From Planctellipticum variicoloris (lineage in GTDB: Bacteria; Planctomycetota; Planctomycetia; Planctomycetales; Planctomycetaceae), in NCBI RefSeq assembly GCF_030622045.1, contig NZ_CP130886.1, forward strand, positions 2,245,557 to 2,309,556: a DNA stretch of 64,000 bases, read 5' to 3'. Both the position numbers and the translations under genes were made by a program. The notes under the pieces were generated by a model that saw only the letters and a program-made list of their open reading frames with translations, searched no databases and was not told the origin of the DNA. Positions within the stretch are counted from its first letter, which is position 1. Every line of letters starts with the position of its first letter. Below are positions 9,510-19,218 of the stretch, piece by piece.

Positions 9510-10240
9510 CAACGGAATATCGCGACCTGCCCGAACGCCTGACGGAAACGCCGATCGGCCTTCCCGAGGTTCCGGGGGGCTGGACGCGACGGATCTGGGA
9601 CGTCGGCCCGCACCGGATTCCCATGGTCCTGCCAGCGGTCCCCGATGCCTTTCTCGACGACGAGGAGGTCCACCAGCGGCATGCCGTTGACGAATACATG
9701 CCGTACTGGGCCTATCTGTGGCCGGCGAGCCTGCCGATGGCCCGGCTAGTGCTTGACGCCCCGTGGCCAGTCGGAACGGAAGTGCTGGAGCTGGGGGCTG
9801 GCGTCGGGCTGGTGGGGCTGGCGGCGCTGCATCGCGGCGACCGGGTCGTCTTCAGCGACTACGATCCGCAGGCGGTCGAATTGACCCTGTTCAACGCCCG
9901 GCAGGCAGGTCTGGCGGCCGAAGGGATGGTCCTCGACTGGCGAACTCCGCCGACGCGGCAATTCTCGGTGATCGTTGGCTGCGAGCTGCTGTACGAGAAC
10001 AGGAACCACGAACTGCTGCTGGACGTGCTGGCAAAGATGCTGGCGCCGGGCGGCACAGTCTGGTTCGGCGACGGCGGCCGAGTCCGGGCCGAGCGGTTCT
10101 GCGAGCTGGCGCCGCAGCATGGTTTCGATCTGAGGCTGTTCGACGAACTCCGACGGCCGCTGGAGAAGCCCCGTTTCGGGCAATTTCAGCTCGTCGAGCT
10201 CCGTCGGACTTCGGCCGCTTCAGCAGCCGCTCGGGGTTGA
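9497..10240 (+). CDS. SAM-dependent methyltransferase (Methyltransf_16-like)
   Basis: A 247-residue protein. It starts inside trpF (13-bp overlap, different frame) at an ATG preceded by GGAAGG. The SAM-binding glycine loop VLELGAGVGLVGLAAL is followed by the acidic VVFSDYDPQA and then VIVGCELLYENRNH. This arrangement, with a WPASLPMARLVL segment just before the loop, matches the METTL21/nicotinamide N-methyltransferase-like group, whose known members methylate protein lysines or small amines. The substrate is not deducible. The last 21 bases overlap the tail of the convergent hydrolase gene. Confidence 0.85.
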   Translation: MPPLTTEYRDLPERLTETPIGLPEVPGGWTRRIWDVGPHRIPMVLPAVPDAFLDDEEVHQRHAVDEYMPYWAYLWPASLPMARLVLDAPWPVGTEVLELGAGVGLVGLAALHRGDRVVFSDYDPQAVELTLFNARQAGLAAEGMVLDWRTPPTRQFSVIVGCELLYENRNHELLLDVLAKMLAPGGTVWFGDGGRVRAERFCELAPQHGFDLRLFDELRRPLEKPRFGQFQLVELRRTSAASAAARG

Positions 10241-11077
10241 ATTCTCGGGTGTTCGGAGCTCAAGCCATTCCGCGATGCGGTCGGCGATGGCCTCCCAGCC
10301 GGCGTCGTTGAGCAGTTCATGGACATTGTGCGGGCAGATCGCGAATTCGCGGTCGGTTGAGGCGGTTTTTGCGAGCCACGGTTCGACGGCGGCCGGATCG
10401 ACCGTTTGATCGTTTCCACCCTGCAGTGCGAGCACTGGCCGGTCAAACTTCGCGGCGTCGCGATGGGCGGCGGCGAGAGCCTGCTGCATGGCGAAGAACC
10501 AGCGGGCGGTGACGGTTCGCTGGATCAGGGGATCGCTGAGACGGCGCTGCAGGAACTCGGAGTCAGCAGTCATATTTTTCGGGTTGATGTGCGTCTTGAA
10601 TCGCGTCCGCGGGGCACAACAGACCAGAATGCTCCCGAGAAGCGTCTTCCAGCGCGGGACTGGAATTCGTACGCCGAGCAGCGGGGACGACAGGGCCACT
10701 GCTGTTGGACGCAGCATTCCCGTCTGGACTGCGCGGATCGCCAGCAGGCCGCCCATGCTGTGCCCGAAGATGGCCGCCTGCCGGTCATGGAGGTCGCAGG
10801 CGCGCCAGACGATCTGGAGATCGCGGAGGTAGTCGTCGAACGAGGCGACGTCGGATCGGGTTCCGCCTGAAAGGCCGTGCCCGCGGTGGTCGGGGAGAAT
10901 GATCTGCCAGCCGCGGCGCGTCCAGCGTTCCAGAACATGGTCATACCGGCCTCCGTGCTCGCTGAGGCCGTGGATCCAGAGGAGCGACCGCTGCGGGAGA
11001 CCGCGGTCGGGGAGGGCTCGACGGACGGACAGCGGGGCTCCGTCGAATCCTGAAAGCTGAAGCATTTCGAGCCGCAT
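10220..11077 (-). CDS. Alpha/beta hydrolase, serine aminopeptidase S33 / monoacylglycerol lipase-like
   Basis: A 285-residue cytoplasmic hydrolase without signal peptide. The fold is marked by the oxyanion segment WIHGLSEHGGRY, the strand motif ILPDHRGHGLSGG and the nucleophile elbow GHSMGG with Ser107. The acid is probably the Asp in LQGGNDQTVDP and the base the His in CPHNVHELLND, so the triad looks complete. Resemblance is to lysophospholipase/monoacylglycerol lipase proteins (Hydrolase_4); the substrate is unknown. It overlaps the convergent methyltransferase gene by 21 bp and is divergent from the VWA pair. Confidence 0.88.
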   Translation of the reverse strand: MRLEMLQLSGFDGAPLSVRRALPDRGLPQRSLLWIHGLSEHGGRYDHVLERWTRRGWQIILPDHRGHGLSGGTRSDVASFDDYLRDLQIVWRACDLHDRQAAIFGHSMGGLLAIRAVQTGMLRPTAVALSSPLLGVRIPVPRWKTLLGSILVCCAPRTRFKTHINPKNMTADSEFLQRRLSDPLIQRTVTARWFFAMQQALAAAHRDAAKFDRPVLALQGGNDQTVDPAAVEPWLAKTASTDREFAICPHNVHELLNDAGWEAIADRIAEWLELRTPENSTPSGC

Positions 11078-11491
11078 TGAGGTCTCCGCGGAGCGTTTTC
11101 TGTGTGCAGTTTACGGGAACCGTCGCGCCGGTGCCGCCGAGAACTCCATTTCAGTGGCTTGAGTCGACCATCAAGATCGACGGATTGACGGCTGAAATTC
11201 GGAAAGCTGACCCCGAACTCCAGAACGCGACGAATGGAACGGAAGTCTGCGAGGTGTACTCAGTGAGGGGAATTCTCTCCGGATGTGTCGCTCGTGTTGA
11301 TAAATTGTTACGGCGTCATGTGTTGGGTTGTCCGGGACGTCCGGATTCGGCGAGCGGCTTCCGATTGCAGCGAATCGCGCAACCTGTTGGGAAATCAAAA
11401 AGTTGCGACTCAAGATGTGGCGTAGTAGACTTTGGGGAGCAGGCCAGATCGGCTGCGCGATCCGGAATGATTCGAGCAGGAGGAGCCGGCC
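11078..11491. other. Divergent intergenic region, hydrolase / VWA pair
   Basis: This 414-bp region holds the candidate VWA promoter described separately and, near its right end, AGGAGGAG serving the GTG start at 11492. Short frames inside it have no family resemblance, and I see no other structure. Confidence 0.5.
11403..11431 (+). promoter_or_regulatory. Candidate sigma70-type promoter upstream of the VWA genes
   Basis: TTGCGA (11403-11408) and TAGACT (11426-11431) are separated by 17 bases, about 60 bp before the GTG start of the first VWA gene. The match is by eye only. Confidence 0.4.
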
Positions 11492-13402
11492 GTGAGCACC
11501 GGAGCCCGTGTGGAATCGGAAGTGTTTGAGATGGAAACCGACGGCGGCTGGCTGCCGGCGGGTAAGGATATTTCGGTCTGGGGCCTCAGTCTGGCGGTGC
11601 ATGTGGTCGTCCTGCTGCTGCTGGGGACGATTCATTACGAAGTCGTCACGGGACGCGTGGCGGACATTACGTCGATCCTCGAGGATGTCGATCCGACGGA
11701 ATACAAATTTGACAGTACCGTGACCGACCAGATCGGGTCAGATAGCGCTATCGACACGATGGCCGCGTCGCAGGAAGCTGCCCAGCAGGTGGGGGCCGAG
11801 CCTCAGGAGCAGATCCAGGAGAAGCTGGACGAGAATTTCAAAGCGGATGTTCCGGTGACGGATGACATTGTCAAACCGGCCGAATCGGAGTTGCTGTCTG
11901 CCGTGGACACCAAAGGGACTAATGAGGTCACCGGGGGGGTGGAAGGGGCGATCGATCGCCTGGCCTGGGAAATCGCCAACAGTCTGCGTGAAAAGAAGAC
12001 GACTGTGGTCTGGCTGTTCGATGTGTCGCCGTCGCTGTCGAAGCAGCGGGAAGCGATCGCGGACCGGGTCGAGGTGATTTACAAGCAGCTCAATACTCTG
12101 AACGCGAACGCGGACAAGGCTCTGAAGACCGGAATCGCGGCGTTTGGCGACAAGCATCGGATCGTGACCAATGATCTGCTCGACGACACGGACGAAGTCG
12201 TGAAGGCGGTTCGCGGGCTGAAGTCGGAGGACGCGGGCACAGAGAACGTCTTCAGTGCCGTCACTGCGGTGGCGAACAAGTGGCAGAATCAGGCCACCAC
12301 CATGCGTCGAAATGTGATGATCATCGTCGTGACCGACGAAGCGGGCTCGGATCCGCAGATGCTGGAGCAGGCGATCGTCCAGTGCAAGCGGTACGGCATG
12401 AAGGTCTATTGTGTCGGGCAGATGGCCCCCTTCGGTCGACAGGAAGTCGAGGTTCCGTTCACGCTGGAGAGTGGCGAGACGATCCTTGGCGTCATGCAGC
12501 GCGGTCCCGAAAGCTACCTGCAGGAGCGGGTCGAGTTGCCGTATTGGGGCGTTCCGAGCGGAGACCTGCAGAATATTGCCTCGGGATTCGGCCCCTACGC
12601 TTTAACGCGGCTCTGCGCGGAGACGAACGGACTGTTCTTCATCACCGATCCGGGAATCGGGAAGGTCGATCTGTCGGTGATGCGCGGGTATGCCCCAGAC
12701 TATCGCCCGATCCGTCTCTTGGAGCAGGACGTCGCCTCGAACGGGGCGAAGCGGGCGCTGATTGACGTCGCGAACAGCCTGAAGGGGGGGACGATTCAGA
12801 TCCGTCTGCCCCGGCAGGAGTTTCCGGCGGAGAACGACAACATCTTGAAAGACGCCATCGCAGAGGCTCAGAAGCCGCTGGCCGAACTGGACTATCGTCT
12901 GGATCAGATCGTCAAACGGCTCGAAGAGGGGGAGAAGGACCGGGCGAAGGTCCGCGAGCCGCGCTGGCAGGCGGGTTACGACCTGGCGCTGGGAAGGGCG
13001 CTGGCCTTGCGCGTGCGGTCCTTCGGCTATAACACGATGCTGGCGGAAATGCGGACGAGTCCCAAACCGTTTGAGAAGAAGGGGAGCAATCAGTGGCGGC
13101 TGGTCCCTTCGAAGGAAATCAGCTCGGGCGCTCAGGTGAAGAAGCTTTCCAATAAAGCGACCGAGTACCTGAAGCGGGTGATCGATCAGCACGCGGGAAC
13201 GCCGTGGGGCGAGATGGCCGAGCGGGAATTGAGCCAACCGCTCGGTTGGGTCTGGCGGGAGAATACGTATGTGGCTCCCGCCGGGGGCATGGGGAATGGA
13301 AAGAACAAACCGGCTCCCCGGTTTATCGAAGAAGTGGATGCGAAGACCGGCAAGAAGACGAAGCGTCAGTTGCCGGATGAGCCGGTGCGTCGCGCCATCT
13401 GA
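11492..13402 (+). CDS. Membrane-anchored VWA-domain protein, copy 1
   Basis: A 636-residue protein with GTG start and a strong AGGAGGAG ribosome-binding site. One transmembrane helix (about residues 29-46) follows a short cytoplasmic N-terminus, so the bulk should be periplasmic. An acidic, glutamine-rich linker (65-150) leads to a von Willebrand A domain with an intact metal site: D177-V-S179-P-S181, T250 in EDAGTENVF and D282 in VVTDEAGSD. The C-terminal third is helical and ends in a TPR-like segment (VIDQHAGTPWGEMAERELSQ). It is paralogous to the next gene: both share the anchor, VWA domain, a GFGPY..R..(C/R)(A/E)ET.G motif and the TPW tail. VWA domains with a metal site usually bind protein partners; none is identifiable here. 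Confidence 0.88.
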   Translation: MSTGARVESEVFEMETDGGWLPAGKDISVWGLSLAVHVVVLLLLGTIHYEVVTGRVADITSILEDVDPTEYKFDSTVTDQIGSDSAIDTMAASQEAAQQVGAEPQEQIQEKLDENFKADVPVTDDIVKPAESELLSAVDTKGTNEVTGGVEGAIDRLAWEIANSLREKKTTVVWLFDVSPSLSKQREAIADRVEVIYKQLNTLNANADKALKTGIAAFGDKHRIVTNDLLDDTDEVVKAVRGLKSEDAGTENVFSAVTAVANKWQNQATTMRRNVMIIVVTDEAGSDPQMLEQAIVQCKRYGMKVYCVGQMAPFGRQEVEVPFTLESGETILGVMQRGPESYLQERVELPYWGVPSGDLQNIASGFGPYALTRLCAETNGLFFITDPGIGKVDLSVMRGYAPDYRPIRLLEQDVASNGAKRALIDVANSLKGGTIQIRLPRQEFPAENDNILKDAIAEAQKPLAELDYRLDQIVKRLEEGEKDRAKVREPRWQAGYDLALGRALALRVRSFGYNTMLAEMRTSPKPFEKKGSNQWRLVPSKEISSGAQVKKLSNKATEYLKRVIDQHAGTPWGEMAERELSQPLGWVWRENTYVAPAGGMGNGKNKPAPRFIEEVDAKTGKKTKRQLPDEPVRRAI

Positions 13403-13426
13403 TGCTGTCGATCGGCCGGTTGCGGG

Positions 13427-13448
13427 AAACGGGATGTTGAGCCCGTTT
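13427..13448 (+). terminator. Hairpin between the two VWA genes
   Basis: AAACGGG and CCCGTTT form a 7-bp stem around an 8-base loop, ending in a short T run, 25 bp after the first VWA stop. It could be a weak terminator or an intra-operon processing signal. Confidence 0.35.
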
Positions 13449-13561
13449 TCGCGCTTCCGCCGAACAGATCGCCGCCTAAGATTCAAGAATCATTCGTTGT
13501 TTGGCACGCCGTCGTCCAGAGGCTCGTGCCCGCACCTCCTGTGAACTGGAGAGACTCCTCC

Positions 13562-15445
13562 ATGGCGCTGAACAAGTCCGCAATCTCCGGCCTCGGAGTC
13601 TCGCTGGGAATCCATGTGCTGGTGATTTTTGCGTTGTCGTTCATTGTCTACGACATCGGCGGCGAACAGTTGCAGATGGTCGTGGACTCGGTCTTTGCCG
13701 AGGAGCGGGCTCAGGAAGAGTTTTCGCAGGAGATCGAGCAGGACAACGAAGTCGCCGACTCGATGAATGTCATCGCCGGCGGCGCGATCACGTCGGCGAT
13801 TGGAGGTTCGGGGGCGCCGGCGGTTGCTCAAACGAAGATCGAGCAGGCCGAGAGCCTGAAAGAACCCGAGATCAAGGTGAATGTCGGGGCGATCACCGCG
13901 CCGGGGCTGAATACGCTGGGGAACGACCTGGGGGCGGGCGAGGTGACGGGGGACATCGGCCAGGTGGTCGAGGGGTACGGGGCCGCGATGAGCCAGTTCA
14001 CTCAGGAGCTGGTCCGGCTGATGCGCGATCAGAAGGTCCTGGTTGTCTGGGCGTTCGACGAGTCGGAAAGCATGAAACCGGCCCAGAAAGAAGTCCGGGA
14101 GAAATTCAACAAGATCTACGAAGAGCTGGGGATTGCCGCCAAGCAGGACCAGAAGCTCAAGGCTTCGGAAGAAGTGCTCCTGACGGTTGTGACGAGTTAC
14201 GGGCAGGGGCTCAAGGAACAGACGGCGAAGCCGACCGCGAATGTGTCGGAAATCCGGGCGGCGATCGACAAGATCGACATCGACCGGACCGGCAAGGAGA
14301 ACATGTGCCAGACCATCAATGCGGTGGTGGGCAAGTATCTCAAGATGGCGCAGAGTCAGAAACGGAAGCTGGTCGTCTGTGTCGTTTCGGATGAGTCCGG
14401 AGACGATGGGAATGTCGTCGAGGACACGATTGCCCTGTGCAAGCGGGGGGACGTGCCGGTCTACTTCCTGGGGCAGTACGCGTGCTTTGGATATCCCTAC
14501 GCGCGCTACAGGTGGGTCGATCCGCAGTACGGTCTGACGCACTGGCTGCAGATCAATCAGGGGCCGGAAACTCCGATGCCGGAGCTGCTGCAGTTCGACG
14601 GGATCGGAGCACGATGGGACTATATGTCGAGCGGCTTCGGGCCGTACGAACAGGTGCGGATCGCCCGCGAGACGGGCGGGGTTTACTACCTGTTGCCGTC
14701 GTATGGCACGAATCTGGTGACGACGACCAAGCTCGATGACCGCAAGTACGAGCTGCTGGATATGCGGGAATACCTGCCGGTGCTTTCTGCGCGGATGAGT
14801 TACGTCAAAGAGCGGGAGTCGAGCAAGTTCCGCAGTGCTCAGTGGGAAGTGATTTCGCTGCTCAATCCGCATCAGGACTCCAAGCTGCAGATGCGGGAGC
14901 ACTGGTATCCGACGGATCCGGCCAAGTTTGCGGAGGAGGGGAAGCGGAATTTCGAAATGGCGATCCGGGCGATGGGCCTGCTGAACCAGGCCTCCGCAGT
15001 CCTGGAAAAAATCAAGCCGCTGGAAGCGAAGGAACAATCGCAGCGGTGGCGGGCGAATTACGAGCTGACGTACGCCCAGTGTCTGGCGTACCGGGTCCGG
15101 CTGTTCCAGTTCCTGTTGGCGCTGGATCAGCATCAGAAGACGAAGCCGATGCCTAAGGGCTCTTCAAACGGTCAGCCGAACAACGCCTGGAACCTCGTCC
15201 GCGTGAAGGAGATGCTGCCGCCAGATCCGGAGCAGGTGAAGATCACCAAGATCGATATGAACGAGCTGAATCAGCAACTGGAAACGGCGAAGAAGATGTT
15301 CGAGCAGATCGTCAAGGATCATCCCAATACGCCCTGGGCGCGACGGGCTCAGAATGAAATCAACTCTGGATTCGGCATGAAGTTCGTCGAGGTCTATCGC
15401 GACCCGCGTTACGACAAGACCGACATCAAGCTGCCGGCGCTATGA
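13562..15445 (+). CDS. Membrane-anchored VWA-domain protein, copy 2
   Basis: A 627-residue protein; the ATG at 13562 has GGAGAG about 9 bases upstream, preferred over an in-frame GTG at 13526. One transmembrane helix (about 8-30), an acidic linker, then a VWA domain with D166-E-S168-E-S170 and VVCVVSDESGDDG. It shares the motifs SGFGPYEQVRIARETGG and DHPNTPWARRAQNEI with copy 1, at matching places. The linker contains EVTGDIGQVVEGYG, comparable to EVTGGVEGAIDRLA in copy 1. The gene follows copy 1 by 159 bp on the same strand, so the two products may form a heteromeric periplasmic complex. No AAA+ MoxR ATPase gene is adjacent, unlike many bacterial VWA systems. Function unknown. Confidence 0.88.
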   Translation: MALNKSAISGLGVSLGIHVLVIFALSFIVYDIGGEQLQMVVDSVFAEERAQEEFSQEIEQDNEVADSMNVIAGGAITSAIGGSGAPAVAQTKIEQAESLKEPEIKVNVGAITAPGLNTLGNDLGAGEVTGDIGQVVEGYGAAMSQFTQELVRLMRDQKVLVVWAFDESESMKPAQKEVREKFNKIYEELGIAAKQDQKLKASEEVLLTVVTSYGQGLKEQTAKPTANVSEIRAAIDKIDIDRTGKENMCQTINAVVGKYLKMAQSQKRKLVVCVVSDESGDDGNVVEDTIALCKRGDVPVYFLGQYACFGYPYARYRWVDPQYGLTHWLQINQGPETPMPELLQFDGIGARWDYMSSGFGPYEQVRIARETGGVYYLLPSYGTNLVTTTKLDDRKYELLDMREYLPVLSARMSYVKERESSKFRSAQWEVISLLNPHQDSKLQMREHWYPTDPAKFAEEGKRNFEMAIRAMGLLNQASAVLEKIKPLEAKEQSQRWRANYELTYAQCLAYRVRLFQFLLALDQHQKTKPMPKGSSNGQPNNAWNLVRVKEMLPPDPEQVKITKIDMNELNQQLETAKKMFEQIVKDHPNTPWARRAQNEINSGFGMKFVEVYRDPRYDKTDIKLPAL

Positions 15446-15467
15446 GGATGAGCCGAGAGTCGAGTGA

Positions 15468-16502
15468 CTAGAGTCGAGAGCCAGAAGAAGACGCGCCGGA
15501 CTCGAGCGGCTGGGCGGCGATGCGCTGGACGACGGCGGAGTCGATGACGAGCTGCAGGGCGTGGAAGGTCAGCATCGGGAAGGTGATGAAGGGGTAGATC
15601 CCTCCGCCGACCAGCGAGGGATCGGTCGCCAGCAGGAGCGCGACCGGGAGCGTTTTCTGGCTCCCGGCGAAGAGCATCGCGATGCGATCTGCGCGAGACA
15701 GTCGGAGGAGAGTTCCGGCTCCCGACGCGGCCAGCATGCCGGCCACGTGCAGCCCTGCGCAGGCGAGGGCGAGGCAAAGTCCCATCAACACCGTCGGCCA
15801 GTGCGACTGAGCCCGTAGTGCTTCGCCGCCGCGGACGGCGGCGGCCGTGATCATGGTCAGCACCAGCAGTTGCGCGGCGAGACTGATCTGGCGGCTGTAG
15901 CCGAGCGCCAGCCGATGGCCCCAGGCGGGGCGGCGAGCGAGTTGTCCCAGCAGCGTCGGCAGGAGCACGGCCAGCGACAGATTTCGAACGATGGGCAGAG
16001 GATCGAGAGCTGCGTCGCGGGAGACGGTCCAGCTCAGCCAGAAGGGGGTCACGACGACGCAGGCCAGATTTGTGACCAGGGTCACCAGCAGCGAGACGGC
16101 GTCGTTGCCGCCCGCTTTACGCGTCCAGACGGATGCGGTGGCCAGCGTGCAGGGGACGGCGGCGGTGATCAGCAGGCCGAGGCGGAAGTCTTCGGGCCAG
16201 GGGAACAGGCTGACCGGCCAGGCGAGGCAGGGGATCAGGCCGATGTTGATGGTCGTTCCGAGCATGACCGGGAGCGGAGCGCGGAGCGAATCCCGGAGGC
16301 GTCGAGTGTCGAGGCTCCAGGCCATCAGGAAGAGAATCAGGCCCGTGGTGACGCCGGGGTCGACCAGCCCGAAGAGCGGACGGTGCCAACGGGCTTCGAG
16401 GACGAGGCCGATTGAGAGTCCCGCTCCGAGCAGCGCGACGAGCACGGGGAGAAACCAGTGGTTGCTCCACCAGGCCGCCAGCCTGGGCCGGAAACTGCTC
16501 AC
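15468..16502 (-). CDS. Bile acid:sodium symporter-family (SBF_like) membrane transporter
   Basis: A 344-residue protein with about nine or ten hydrophobic helices. The start is a GTG at 16502 whose GTGA overlaps the stop codon of cysE, so translation is probably coupled; the frame is open further upstream only as antisense of cysE. Features: [20 protein letters not shown] (helix 1), [19 protein letters not shown], the crossover-type segment [20 protein letters not shown], and [13 protein letters not shown], typical of the SBF_like/YfeH group. Relatives move organic anions or arsenite with sodium; the substrate here is unknown. Coupling to serine acetyltransferase hints at a sulphur- or amino-acid-related solute, but this is only context. 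Confidence 0.85.
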   Translation of the reverse strand: MSSFRPRLAAWWSNHWFLPVLVALLGAGLSIGLVLEARWHRPLFGLVDPGVTTGLILFLMAWSLDTRRLRDSLRAPLPVMLGTTINIGLIPCLAWPVSLFPWPEDFRLGLLITAAVPCTLATASVWTRKAGGNDAVSLLVTLVTNLACVVVTPFWLSWTVSRDAALDPLPIVRNLSLAVLLPTLLGQLARRPAWGHRLALGYSRQISLAAQLLVLTMITAAAVRGGEALRAQSHWPTVLMGLCLALACAGLHVAGMLAASGAGTLLRLSRADRIAMLFAGSQKTLPVALLLATDPSLVGGGIYPFITFPMLTFHALQLVIDSAVVQRIAAQPLESGASSSGSRL

Positions 16503-17434
16503 GAAGCCTCGCGGAACCGGAGGGACGGTTTTTCGATCGTGACGACGGTGTTGGGGGGAATGCTCTTGGTGAGCGAGACGCTGGCGCCGATCACAGAGTT
16601 GGCGCCGACGACAGTGTCGCCCCCGAGGATCGTCGCGTTGGCGTAGATCACGACGTTCTCTTCGAGCGTCGGGTGGCGTTTCTGGTTGCGGACCAGGTTG
16701 CCTTCGTCGTCCTTGGCGAAGCTGAGCGCGCCGAGCGTCACGCCCTGGTAGAGCTTGACGTTCCGGGCGATGTCGCAGGTCTCGCCGATGACGACGCCGG
16801 TGCCGTGGTCGATGAAGAAGGAGGGGCCGATTTTGGCGCCGGGGTGGATATCGATCCCGGTGCGGCTGTGGGCCCACTCGGTCAGCATGCGGGGAATCAG
16901 GGGGACCTTGAGCTTGTGCAGTTCGTGAGCCAGTCGGTAGACCGTGATGGCTTCGAGTCCCGGGTAGCAGAAGATGATTTCGTCGAGGCCCCCGGCGGCG
17001 GGGTCGCCGTCGTAGGCGGCCTGGACGTCCAGCGCGAGCATCCGGCGGACCATGGGCAGCGTCTGCAGGAACTGGATGGCTTTCTCCTGGCCCTGGGCTT
17101 CGAAGTCGTTGGCGGCTTCTTCGCCGCAGTTGGTGCCGTGCCGCCGGCGGTATTCGTGGCGGAGGGTTCTGGCGAGCTGCTGGGTCAGGCGGTCGTGCAG
17201 GCTGTCGATCAGGTCGCCGACGTGATAGGTCACGTTCCCCAGGTGCAAGTTCTGGCGCTTGCGATAGCCGGGATAGAGGATCTCTTTGAGATCTTGGGCG
17301 ATTTCGACGACGGCGTCGACGCTGGGGAGGGGGCAATGACCGAGGTGGTGAATCGTCTCGATCTCCTGGTAGGTCTCGACAATCCGGTCGGTCAGTTCCG
17401 GCAGACGTTCCTTGAGTCGGATGTCCGTGGCCAT
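16499..17434 (-). CDS. cysE: Serine O-acetyltransferase, EpsC type
   Basis: A 311-residue cytoplasmic enzyme transferring acetyl from acetyl-CoA to L-serine to give O-acetylserine, the precursor for cysteine synthesis. The long helical N-terminal domain leads to a left-handed beta-helix. Catalytic and binding signatures are [11 protein letters not shown] (with the catalytic His) and [13 protein letters not shown], followed by [14 protein letters not shown] and [20 protein letters not shown]. Length fits the EpsC-like subgroup rather than the E. coli form (273). No cysK is adjacent. Its stop overlaps the start of the SBF transporter (GTGA). Confidence 0.95.
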   Translation of the reverse strand: MATDIRLKERLPELTDRIVETYQEIETIHHLGHCPLPSVDAVVEIAQDLKEILYPGYRKRQNLHLGNVTYHVGDLIDSLHDRLTQQLARTLRHEYRRRHGTNCGEEAANDFEAQGQEKAIQFLQTLPMVRRMLALDVQAAYDGDPAAGGLDEIIFCYPGLEAITVYRLAHELHKLKVPLIPRMLTEWAHSRTGIDIHPGAKIGPSFFIDHGTGVVIGETCDIARNVKLYQGVTLGALSFAKDDEGNLVRNQKRHPTLEENVVIYANATILGGDTVVGANSVIGASVSLTKSIPPNTVVTIEKPSLRFREAS

Positions 17435-17826
17435 CGACGTGGTTCCCTGAAGCTTCGCGTGCCCGGCGGTCCTGCAGTCCGGACCATGCGCCGCCCCTCG
17501 AATGGGTGACGGATGTTCCCGCGGCCGAGATTGTAGATTCTACGGCCGCAGAATCTGCAGGATCAACACCGTGGGAGGAATCGGCCGGCGGAGGGGGCCG
17601 GATGGAACATTTTAGCCTCTCCGCAGAAGAGTGCAGGGCAACCCGTCGGGAAAGACCGGTACGAGCGGAACAGGTTCGCCAGATTGCCGCTGGCCGACGG
17701 TCGCAACCTTGCCGGTTGTGTCGGGACTTGGGACGGCGCGAGGTTCGTTCAACTGCGTGAAACGGGGGGCCGATTCCTCATCCGGGGGCGTCCGCGAAGT
17801 CGGGGGCCTTCACGGAGAAATCTGGA
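17435..17826. other. Divergent intergenic region, cysE / HD-GYP
   Basis: This 392-bp region contains a possible hairpin at 17521-17549, with GCGGCC pairing with GGCCGC and an inner GTAGA/TCTAC stem. No convincing promoter hexamers or RNA-switch motif were recognised. Short frames inside it look like noise. Confidence 0.45.
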
Positions 17827-19218
17827 ATGTCCGAACCCGGTCCGACGGATGCTCGGAGGACGACCTGGCGCTCGCGGCTGGCGTTGGCGGCGAATGTTGA
17901 GCGAGGACCTGAACGCGTCGATGCGGGTTGTCAGGAGGCTCTGCACGGACAGCTCCAGCGACAGTTGGCGGCGGCGCGGAAGTTCGTCATGGATGCGCGG
18001 CTGGCGAGTCCGGGGCTGCGTCCCGCTCGGTTGCTGCTGGACGATGCGCTGCACCTGATGCGGCTGGCGGTGGACGAGTTGCGGAACTCCGGGGCGGTCG
18101 GGCCGTCTCTGGTTCAGTTCGAACTGCTGCAGGAACTGACGCTCGAAGTGGAAGACCTGCTTCGAATTGTGACGAATCAACGGCGGCTGGTGGAGCGTCT
18201 GACGACGGATGCGGAGTTGCTGCATCGGATTCTGGAGGAATTGCGGGGAGCGCGGACGCCGCGGTCCGGTCTGATCTGGGAACTGGCGGATCGGGTGGCT
18301 TCTCAGGCGCAGCGGACGGAAGAATCGCGCGACTGGCAACGTCTGCCGGGCGTGTCGCTGGTGGAGGTGCTGCCGCGAGCCGCGTGGCCGCTGGCCTGGT
18401 TCTATGCGGAAGCGCTGGAGTCCGCGCGGTGGGCGGCGCTGGCGATGCGGGACGCTCGAGAATTGCGAGCGGATGAGCGGCGGCTGGTGCTCGGCGGAAT
18501 GCTGTTGAGAGATCTGGGCTGGTTGCGGCTGATTCCGACGGGCCGTCGACTGGACGATCCGATGATCGAACACGACTTGCGGCGCAGGGCGATGCGTCAT
18601 CCCGGCTCGGCAGCGGCGCTCGTAGCGGGCATCGCGGATATTCCCAGGCGGCTGCCGTTGATTATCGGTCAGCATCACGAACGGCTCGACGGATCGGGGT
18701 ATCCGGCGGGAACGCCGGGGCATCTGCTCTGTCCGCTGAGCCGCTGGGTACTGACGGCTACGCGTCTTCAGGAGATTCTGACGACGCGGTTCCGGCAGGC
18801 GGACGTGTCTCGGGACGAGGCGCTGCAGCAGACGGGAGTCGAATTCTGGCAGGAAGTGATTCGGGGGCGGCTGGATCCCTCGGCGGCCGAGCGGCTGCTG
18901 GAGGCTCTGGAGCCAGGGCTGGGATTGCGCGCCAAGGAGGCGGTGAAAGCGAGTCCGCGATCCAGAATCGACGGCGCACATCGGCTGCCCGGGCCTCATC
19001 AGGACAACTTGCAACCGCAGTTGCAGAAAGCGCCTGCTCCTGGAGCCGCGACCGGAAGTGCGGAAGTGCCTCCGCCGGTGTTCCTGCGAAAGCAGCGAGA
19101 CGGAAAGGAATTTCATGTTCCGCTGGCGCCGAGCCTCGCGCGACGACTGGCGACTTCGGCCAGTCGGCAAACCGGTGACGCCGAGACTGGAGCGAATTCC
19201 GGGAGGGAGGGGAGATGA
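17827..19218 (+). CDS. Degenerate HD-GYP-like domain protein
   Basis: A 463-residue soluble protein. Residues about 40-170 are helical and possibly coiled-coil. Residues about 180-345 match an HD-GYP core: GMLLRDLGWLRL sits where active enzymes have LLHD(I/V)GK, with Arg228-Asp229 replacing the His-Asp dyad. RHPGSAAALVAGI follows with His258, then an intact QHHERLDGSGYPAG (GYP at 291-293). The later conserved Asp of the AD.FDA motif is also missing (VLTATRLQEI). Active HD-GYP proteins hydrolyse cyclic di-GMP; loss of metal ligands suggests a binding or scaffold role. The C-terminal 120 residues are Pro/Ala/Gln-rich and probably disordered. The stop overlaps the start of the CPBP gene (ATGA), implying coupled expression. 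Confidence 0.8.
   Translation: MSEPGPTDARRTTWRSRLALAANVERGPERVDAGCQEALHGQLQRQLAAARKFVMDARLASPGLRPARLLLDDALHLMRLAVDELRNSGAVGPSLVQFELLQELTLEVEDLLRIVTNQRRLVERLTTDAELLHRILEELRGARTPRSGLIWELADRVASQAQRTEESRDWQRLPGVSLVEVLPRAAWPLAWFYAEALESARWAALAMRDARELRADERRLVLGGMLLRDLGWLRLIPTGRRLDDPMIEHDLRRRAMRHPGSAAALVAGIADIPRRLPLIIGQHHERLDGSGYPAGTPGHLLCPLSRWVLTATRLQEILTTRFRQADVSRDEALQQTGVEFWQEVIRGRLDPSAAERLLEALEPGLGLRAKEAVKASPRSRIDGAHRLPGPHQDNLQPQLQKAPAPGAATGSAEVPPPVFLRKQRDGKEFHVPLAPSLARRLATSASRQTGDAETGANSGREGR

Noticed and set aside
13490-15133. A 547-codon minus-strand frame opposite the second VWA gene
   Set aside because: Low-complexity Arg/Leu/Gln protein without motifs; the VWA gene on the plus strand accounts for the region.
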